Positions 59,516-64,000 of a stretch of DNA of 64,000 bases are shown here, piece by piece. A program made the position numbers and the translations under genes. The notes beneath the pieces were generated by a model. That model had not been told where the DNA came from, ran no database searches, and saw nothing but the letters and a program-made list of their open reading frames with translations. Position 1 is the stretch's first letter. Each line of letters starts with the position of its first letter. The stretch is taken from positions 1 through 64,000 of the forward strand of contig JAFXQM010000002.1 in the NCBI GenBank assembly GCA_017527075.1. The letters run 5' to 3'. This DNA comes from Selenomonadaceae bacterium. GTDB lineage: Bacteria; Bacillota; Negativicutes; Selenomonadales; Selenomonadaceae.

Positions 59516-60497
59516 CGGATTTCTTTTCAATCATCCACGCGCCGAGCCAATCGGTTTTGTTTTCGGGCTGAACGGAAAAATTTTTCCCGTCGGTCGTCAC
59601 GGTTATCGTTCCGTTCGCGTGCGTGGAAAAAATATTTTTCGCGTCGACGCCCGCCGCCAAATAAGTTTCAAGCGCGCCGAGGTGCGGGGGCGCGTGAATC
59701 ACGTCGTTGTTGAATACCCCGCGCGCGCTGATTAACACGACGCTCGGATTGACCGCCGCGACAAATTCTTTCGACGAGGAAGTTTTTATTCCGTGGTGAC
59801 CGCTCTTGAGGACGTCGCACTTCAAATCTTCGGGACGATTGCTCGCCAAAATTTTCGCCTCGGATTCTTTTTCGCAGTCGCCCGTGAACATCATGAAAAA
59901 ATTTTTGTACGTGAGCCTGCCGACGACGCTGCTGTTGTTCAGCTTGTACTCGCGATTTTTTTTGCCGTCCTTGCCGTCATTCATCTCCGCGACAAAATTT
60001 TTCGTTGGGAAAAGGATTTTGAACTTAACGCCGCCGCCGAAGTCCAATTCATCGCCGACCGCGAGGCTCCGATAAAAAATTTTCGTCGAGGCGATTGCCT
60101 TCATCAAATTTTTGTACGCGCCGCTCGTGTACGCCACGCCGTTGTCATAAACTTCAGCGACGGAAATTTTTTTCAGGTAAGGATAAGCGGCGAGTTCCTT
60201 TTCGTTCGGGCTGATTAACATTCGCGCGCCGCCGATGTGATCAATGTGCGCGTGAGTGAGTATCAGCTTATCAATCTTCGTGACGGAAAATTTTTCCAGC
60301 TCGCGGATAAAGCGCGCGTGCTCGTCGTGCTTGCCGGTGTCGATTAAAATCGTCTGCTTCGGAGTTTGAATCACAATCGCGTCGCCGTGCCCGATGTTGA
60401 GCATGGAAATTTTCAAATCGCCGTTCACGTCCTGCGCGGAGCAAAAGTTGAAGAGGAGCAGCAGCGGCAAGAGCATTGCCAAGAAAATCTTCCTCAC
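59499..60497 (-). CDS. ComEC-like MBL-fold secreted protein, paralogue 2, 332 aa
   Basis: Layout as paralogue 1: a signal peptide (MLLPLLLLFNFCSAQD, no good lipobox), LNIGHGDAIVIQTPKQTILIDT, THAHIDHIGG, FTGDCEKE and KSGHHGIKTSS. The usual C-terminal end of paralogue 3 (DKWMTKKKK) is replaced after AWMIEKKS by VRGSR, which is encoded by the end of the MITE. It overlaps paralogue 3 by 4 bases. Confidence 0.85.
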   Translation of the reverse strand: MRKIFLAMLLPLLLLFNFCSAQDVNGDLKISMLNIGHGDAIVIQTPKQTILIDTGKHDEHARFIRELEKFSVTKIDKLILTHAHIDHIGGARMLISPNEKELAAYPYLKKISVAEVYDNGVAYTSGAYKNLMKAIASTKIFYRSLAVGDELDFGGGVKFKILFPTKNFVAEMNDGKDGKKNREYKLNNSSVVGRLTYKNFFMMFTGDCEKESEAKILASNRPEDLKCDVLKSGHHGIKTSSSKEFVAAVNPSVVLISARGVFNNDVIHAPPHLGALETYLAAGVDAKNIFSTHANGTITVTTDGKNFSVQPENKTDWLGAWMIEKKSVRGSR

Positions 60498-61549
60498 TTG
60501 GCTTTATCCTTTTTCTTTTTGGTCATCCACTTGTCGACCCAATCTTCGTTGTCCTCGGCTTTGACGGAAAAAGTTTTGCCGTCGGTCGTCACGGTTATAG
60601 TTCCGTTCCAGCGCGTGCAGAAAATATTTTTCTCGTCGATGCCCTGCGCCAAATAATTTTTCAGCGGCTGAAGGTGCGGGTGCCCGTAAGTGTTGCGGCG
60701 GTCTTCTTCGGGTCCGCAGGAAATTAACACGACGCTCGGATTGACTGCCACGACAAAATCTTTCGTCGAGGCGGTGTAACTGCCGTGGTGTCCGCTCTTG
60801 AGCACGTCGCACTTCAAAGTCTTTGCCTTGTTGTTCGCCAAGACTGCGGCTTCGGCTTCCTTCTCGGCGTCGCCCGTGAACATCATGGAAAATTTTTTGT
60901 AGGTGAGCTTTCCGACGACGGATTCATTATTCGGGTCGGACTTCTGCCCGCCGTTGACGGCGTTGACCAAATCGCTCGTCGGGTAAAGCACTTTGAACTT
61001 GACGGAGTTTCCGAAGTCGAGAGTGTCGCCCGCCTTGAGCGCGGTGTACTTGGTGCCCTTCGCGCCGATTGCCTTCATGTAACCTTTGTAAAGCTGAGAG
61101 GTCGAGGCGATTCCGTTGTCATAAACTTCAGCGACGGAAATTTTTTCCAGGTAAGGATTCGCGCTGAGTTCCTTCTTGCTCGGATTGATTAAAGCCTTCG
61201 CGCTACCGATGTGGTCGGCGTGCGGATGAGTGAGTATCAGCTTATCGATTTTCGTGACGGAAAATTTTTTCAGCTCGTTGACCAGGAGCTCGCGCTCGTC
61301 GGTGTCCGAGGTGTCGACAAGAATTGTTTGCTTGCCGGTCTGAATCAAAATCGCGTCGCCCTGACCGACGTTGAGCATGGAAATTTTCAAGTCGCCGTTG
61401 ACGTCCTGCGCGGGCGCGGCTTCGGCTTGAGCGTCGTCTTGGACTTCGGCTTGAGTTTCTTCCTTGGAGTCCTGCTTGGCTTGACCGCCGCCGCAGCCGC
61501 TGACGACGAACGCCAGCACGAGGAGCACCGCCGTAAAAATTTTTTTCAT
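60494..61549 (-). CDS. ComEC-like MBL-fold lipoprotein, paralogue 3, 351 aa
   Basis: Lipobox FVVSGC (Cys near residue 19), then an acidic/Gln/Ala linker of about 30 residues and the MBL domain: LNVGQGDAILIQTGKQTILVDTSD, THPHADHIGSA, FTGDAEKE and KSGHHGSYTAST. The FTGD-A-EKE in place of FTGD-C-EKE differs from its two paralogues. It heads the cluster. A role in extracellular nucleic-acid or phosphodiester use is inferred from the ComEC relation. Confidence 0.88.
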   Translation of the reverse strand: MKKIFTAVLLVLAFVVSGCGGGQAKQDSKEETQAEVQDDAQAEAAPAQDVNGDLKISMLNVGQGDAILIQTGKQTILVDTSDTDERELLVNELKKFSVTKIDKLILTHPHADHIGSAKALINPSKKELSANPYLEKISVAEVYDNGIASTSQLYKGYMKAIGAKGTKYTALKAGDTLDFGNSVKFKVLYPTSDLVNAVNGGQKSDPNNESVVGKLTYKKFSMMFTGDAEKEAEAAVLANNKAKTLKCDVLKSGHHGSYTASTKDFVVAVNPSVVLISCGPEEDRRNTYGHPHLQPLKNYLAQGIDEKNIFCTRWNGTITVTTDGKTFSVKAEDNEDWVDKWMTKKKKDKAK

Positions 61550-61553
61550 TGAA

Positions 61554-61748
61554 TCATCCTTTCTTATCGTTCTTGTAGAGAATGTAAAGTCGAATGCATT
61601 TCGTCACCGTCCAGAACGCGAACGACGCGATATAAATTTTGTCGAGCAGCGAGAGGTTGCCGTAATCGAAGTGGAGGAACAGGAACACCGCCGCCAATAT
61701 AATCAACGCGTCGAATTTGTCAAACGCTTTCTTTAAAAGTTCCATCAT
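61554..61748 (-). CDS. Small membrane protein, 64 aa
   Basis: Two hydrophobic segments (LIILAAVFLFLHF and IYIASFAFWTVTKCIRLYIL) with a charged N-terminus and a Lys-rich end. No family recognised. GGAGGCGAAAAAATTT precedes the ATG. It is 4 bases upstream of the MBL paralogue 3 start and probably in the same transcript. Confidence 0.65.
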   Translation of the reverse strand: MMELLKKAFDKFDALIILAAVFLFLHFDYGNLSLLDKIYIASFAFWTVTKCIRLYILYKNDKKG

Positions 61749-61813
61749 AAATTTTTTCGCCTCCTTCTTGCCGGCGATTATATCATGTTCGTTTCAGGTT
61801 TGAATACCCTTCG

Positions 61814-61852
61814 GAAAAAAAATATCACCCGAAAAATTTTTTCCGAGTGATA
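61814..61852 (-). terminator. Terminator downstream of the double-glycine-leader locus
   Basis: TATCAC...GTGATA stem with an A/T-rich interior, followed on the minus strand by TTTTTTTT. Confidence 0.75.
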
Positions 61853-61870
61853 AAAAGTTGAGGGAGAGAT

Positions 61871-61981
61871 TTATTTTCCGAGTTGGGCTCTGATGTGTTT
61901 CCATGCGTCCTCGCGGCTGACTTCCTTGCCGCCGATGAAGTATTCGCCTCCAAAAAGTTTCGTGATGAATTTTCTTTTCAA
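61871..61981 (-). pseudogene. Possible small ORF / decayed duplicate after the leader-peptide gene, up to 36 aa
   Basis: The frame opens with TTG 61981 and ends GGKEVSREDAWKHIRAQLGK. Its 5' part (about 61930-62015) is a diverged duplicate of the leader region upstream of the 126-aa gene (62390-62473), including GGAGGC at the same place, but no start codon follows it. It is either a very short peptide gene or a remnant. Confidence 0.4.
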
Positions 61982-62015
61982 GGCTTATACGTTTGACATT
62001 CGGATTTCGTTACGC
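61979..62015 (-). repeat. Direct repeat, downstream copy
   Basis: TATACGTTTGA, then TTACGCG, matches the copy at 62437-62473 with a few changes. The pair brackets the 126-aa gene. Confidence 0.75.
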
Positions 62016-62390
62016 GGGGCAGAGAACTTTTTCTTTTGCCAAATTGGTTTCGATTGCTTCAGAGAAACGCTCGCGAACCACGTCGGCGACGGGCACTGCC
62101 TCCGTTTGATGTTGCTTGTCAAAGTCATCCCAAAATTCTCCGCGGCTGACAGGATTGCCCAGGCGGTCGAAATATTCGTTCGGCTTGAAGAGCCCGCCCT
62201 TGTCCCGGTACTTGTGCCCCATGACGTTCATCACCGTGCGCACCCGCCGGCTCCCGACGTAAGGGTCTTCGACGAGCCCGCGCCTGTACAGGTCAAAGCT
62301 GTCCGCGGCAGTCTCGGCGATTGTCCCGCCCGTCACGTTGTCGAGTTCTTCTTCGTCGAGCATTTCATCCTTGAGATTTTCGTTTGCCAT
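62010..62390 (-). CDS. Double-glycine-leader protein, bacteriocin/RiPP-precursor-like, 126 aa
   Basis: The N-terminus NLKDEMLDEEELDNVTGG is a classical double-glycine leader (acidic helix, Leu at spaced positions, VTGG cleavage site near residue 20), as in class II bacteriocins and Nif11-type precursors. The mature part of about 105 residues is hydrophilic, with DLYRRGLVEDPYVGSRR and no cysteine until the last three residues (CPA), so it is unlike a lanthipeptide. ATG 62390 follows GGGAGGCAGATTAAA. A MATE exporter lies upstream; no peptidase-ABC transporter is seen in the window. Confidence 0.7.
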   Translation of the reverse strand: MANENLKDEMLDEEELDNVTGGTIAETAADSFDLYRRGLVEDPYVGSRRVRTVMNVMGHKYRDKGGLFKPNEYFDRLGNPVSRGEFWDDFDKQHQTEAVPVADVVRERFSEAIETNLAKEKVLCPA

Positions 62391-62436
62391 TTTAATCTGC
62401 CTCCCGAAAAATTTTTGAGCGATTAATTTTCCTTCC

Positions 62437-62473
62437 AAAGCTTTATACGTTTGAATTCAGATTTCATTACGCG
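62437..62473 (-). repeat. Direct repeat, upstream copy (possible promoter region)
   Basis: Counterpart of 61979-62015. Read on the minus strand it contains GTATAAAG, a possible -10 region for the leader-peptide gene. It overlaps the last codons of the MATE gene. Confidence 0.65.
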
Positions 62474-63819
62474 TGATGAAAAATTTTTTTGAACGACAAA
62501 CCTTTCTGCTTGAGGAACGAACGAATCAGCACGAAGGCAAGAGCCGCCTCCGCCACGTCGTTGATTGAGTAATTCAGCGAGACGTACTCAATCGGCAAAA
62601 TTTTCGGCAGGAACCAAATCAACGGCACCTGCACGACCAGCGGCACCAAGCTTATGACCAAGTTGCGCCACTCGTCCTCCAACGCCGCCATGATTCCACT
62701 CATCCAAGTGTAAAGCCCGACGAACGGTTGAAGCACGAACATCGCGCGCAGGAAGATTATCATCTCGTCGGTTATCGGCTCGTTGTTCGTGACGAAAAAT
62801 CTCGCCATCTCTTCCGTGAAAACCATCAGCACCAAATAAATTATGAACGTCAGGACGACCGTCAGCCAGAAGCCGTATCGCATGACGCGCAGGCAATGCC
62901 CCTCGTTCTTCGCCGCGTAAAGTTTGCTCACGAGCGGCTGAATGCCCGTATCCAATCCGTTCAGCGGCAGGAACACGAACGACAGGATTATATTCGAGAT
63001 GGTCACCGTCGCCAACAAATACGCCGCGTCGTAACTCAAAACCGTCGCGTTCAAAAAATATTCGATGAAGCACATCATCACGGTCGCCACCGCGAAGCCC
63101 GCGCCGATTTTTATTTCCTGGAAAATGTAAGCGAAGCTCCCGAAGCCCGACGAACTTGAAAATTTTTGCCGCGAATATTTGAAATACCAGAAAGCAATCA
63201 GCGCGCCGGCAATTTGCGCAATGACCGTCGCCAACGCCGCGCCCTGCATGCCCCAGCCGAACGCGATTATGAACAGCGCGTCCAAAATTATGTTGACCAG
63301 GTTGCTTGTGCCGACCAAAAGGAAAACGTGCGACGGGTTTCCGATACAACGCATGAACGCGCCCGTGATATAAACCGTGAGCAGGAACGGCACGCCGCAC
63401 AAAGTTATCCGCAGGAACGAAATCGCCAAGTCGATTATGAGTTGCTCGTCGGGAGAATCGACGAGGAGTTGGAGCAGCGGGTCGATAAAAATATTTCCGA
63501 CGACAGCCACGATTATTCCGAGAATCGCCGCGCACAGGTAATTGCTCCTCATGATTTGTTCGGAAAGATTTTTATTGCCCGCGCCGATTTTTTCGGAGAC
63601 GACAGCTGAGCCGCCCGTTTCAAACAAAACGCCAATCGCGGAAATCGCCATGGTAATCGGGAAGACCAAAGCCATTGCCTCCAAACCGTTGGTGCCGACC
63701 CAGTTGCCGATGAAAAATCCGTCCGTCGTCATGTAAATGCTCATGGCGACAAGAGCCGCGAACGTCGCGCCGCCGTAATGAATTATCTCGGCAATCGTCG
63801 AAAAAAAATCGTCACGCAT
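62467..63819 (-). CDS. MATE family efflux transporter, 450 aa
   Basis: Twelve hydrophobic helices in two halves, beginning GGATFAALVAMSIYMTTDGFFIGNWVG and with the conserved GTSNLVNIILDALFIIAFGWGMQGAALATVIAQ. This is the DinF/MepA-like MATE group, which exports drugs or metabolites by Na+ or H+ antiport. It starts 2 bases after the upstream STAS gene and is probably co-transcribed with it. Confidence 0.92.
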   Translation of the reverse strand: MRDDFFSTIAEIIHYGGATFAALVAMSIYMTTDGFFIGNWVGTNGLEAMALVFPITMAISAIGVLFETGGSAVVSEKIGAGNKNLSEQIMRSNYLCAAILGIIVAVVGNIFIDPLLQLLVDSPDEQLIIDLAISFLRITLCGVPFLLTVYITGAFMRCIGNPSHVFLLVGTSNLVNIILDALFIIAFGWGMQGAALATVIAQIAGALIAFWYFKYSRQKFSSSSGFGSFAYIFQEIKIGAGFAVATVMMCFIEYFLNATVLSYDAAYLLATVTISNIILSFVFLPLNGLDTGIQPLVSKLYAAKNEGHCLRVMRYGFWLTVVLTFIIYLVLMVFTEEMARFFVTNNEPITDEMIIFLRAMFVLQPFVGLYTWMSGIMAALEDEWRNLVISLVPLVVQVPLIWFLPKILPIEYVSLNYSINDVAEAALAFVLIRSFLKQKGLSFKKIFHHA

Positions 63820-63821
63820 GA

Positions 63822-64000
63822 TTAAATGTTAGGCCTCCAACTCAAATTGAAAATCTCCGCGAAGCCGGTCATCTCCAAAACATCTCTGACTTGCGCGCCG
63901 ACATTTTTGGTCGTCATCGTTCCGTCCTGCGCTTTAATTTTTTTCAGCATGGCAAGCAAAATCCTCAAGCCCGACGACGAAATATATTCCAGCCCGTTCA
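63822..64000 (-). CDS. STAS-domain protein (anti-sigma factor antagonist type), 5' end outside window
   Basis: Only the last 58 residues are present. NGLEYISSSGLRILLAMLKK is the STAS signature, with the phosphorylatable Ser in the ISSSGLR loop, as in SpoIIAA/RsbV-like antagonists. The end DVLEMTGFAEIFNL is typical. The stop codon lies 2 bases before the MATE ATG. It may belong to a partner-switching module upstream of this window. Confidence 0.8.
   Translation of the reverse strand, partial: NGLEYISSSGLRILLAMLKKIKAQDGTMTTKNVGAQVRDVLEMTGFAEIFNLSWRPNI

Overview
The window looks like chromosomal DNA of a Gram-negative Firmicute of the Negativicutes (Selenomonadales-like). It combines an LPS-export and lipid A/Kdo/heptose gene set (lptG, lptB, lptA, lptC, an LpxL/HtrB-type acyltransferase, KdsC- and GmhB-type phosphatases) with Firmicute-style genes such as ctsR and a CheX-type chemotaxis phosphatase, plus a flagellar operon in the order flgB-flgC-fliE-fliF-fliG-fliH-fliI-fliJ. 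Base composition is roughly balanced, but the DNA is studded with short A(n)T(n) tracts both inside and between genes. No rRNA, tRNA or CRISPR array was seen. The assignment rests on gene content only.

Layout. 1-3.4 kb: end of an MmeI-like DNA methyltransferase and three AT-richer genes of accessory type. 3.5-13.4 kb: a truncated FtsZ-like gene, an amidohydrolase, a sodium:solute symporter, malate dehydrogenase, tadA, cheX, a DUF4127 protein, then ftsZ followed directly by a degenerate FtsZ paralogue. 13.5-27.7 kb: a DUF262/DUF1524 (GmrSD-like) defence-type gene, GntR and CtsR regulators, gmhB-like, a GltD-like oxidoreductase, guaB, two alpha/beta hydrolases (one broken), CCA-adding enzyme, a frameshifted glycosyltransferase and comM/yifB. 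27.7-33 kb: a small antisense-regulated locus, rlmD, ribF, a membrane protein, a flavoprotein and an MBL-fold enzyme. 33.4-43 kb: the flagellar operon, carrying an AT-rich EVE/PUA-like gene between fliH and fliI and ending with a lytic transglycosylase and an amidase. 43.2-48.9 kb: azlCD, a second antisense-regulated locus, a small Cys-rich secreted protein, a DUF6056 protein, rnhB, lptG and a RelBE-type pair. 48.9-55 kb: the lpt/lipid A block and an iron-dependent alcohol dehydrogenase. 55-64 kb: a repetitive protein, a GerM-type lipoprotein, an AMIN/Amidase_3 amidase, DUF3006 plus three tandem ComEC-like MBL proteins, a double-glycine-leader protein, a MATE transporter and a STAS protein.

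The least ordinary content is in the non-coding DNA and small genes. Two loci have the architecture of type I toxin-antitoxin systems: a tiny hydrophobic ORF, opposing promoters, terminators and complementary RNAs. One resembles the Fst/par arrangement; the other pairs its mRNA 5' and 3' ends. A dispersed 200-280 bp intergenic repeat (six full copies and one fragment) has several hairpins with compensatory changes between copies. Heptanucleotide tandem arrays, often as inverted pairs, lie in at least nine intergenic spaces. A TA-flanked MITE-like element occurs twice. Two divergent FtsZ-like proteins accompany the canonical FtsZ.
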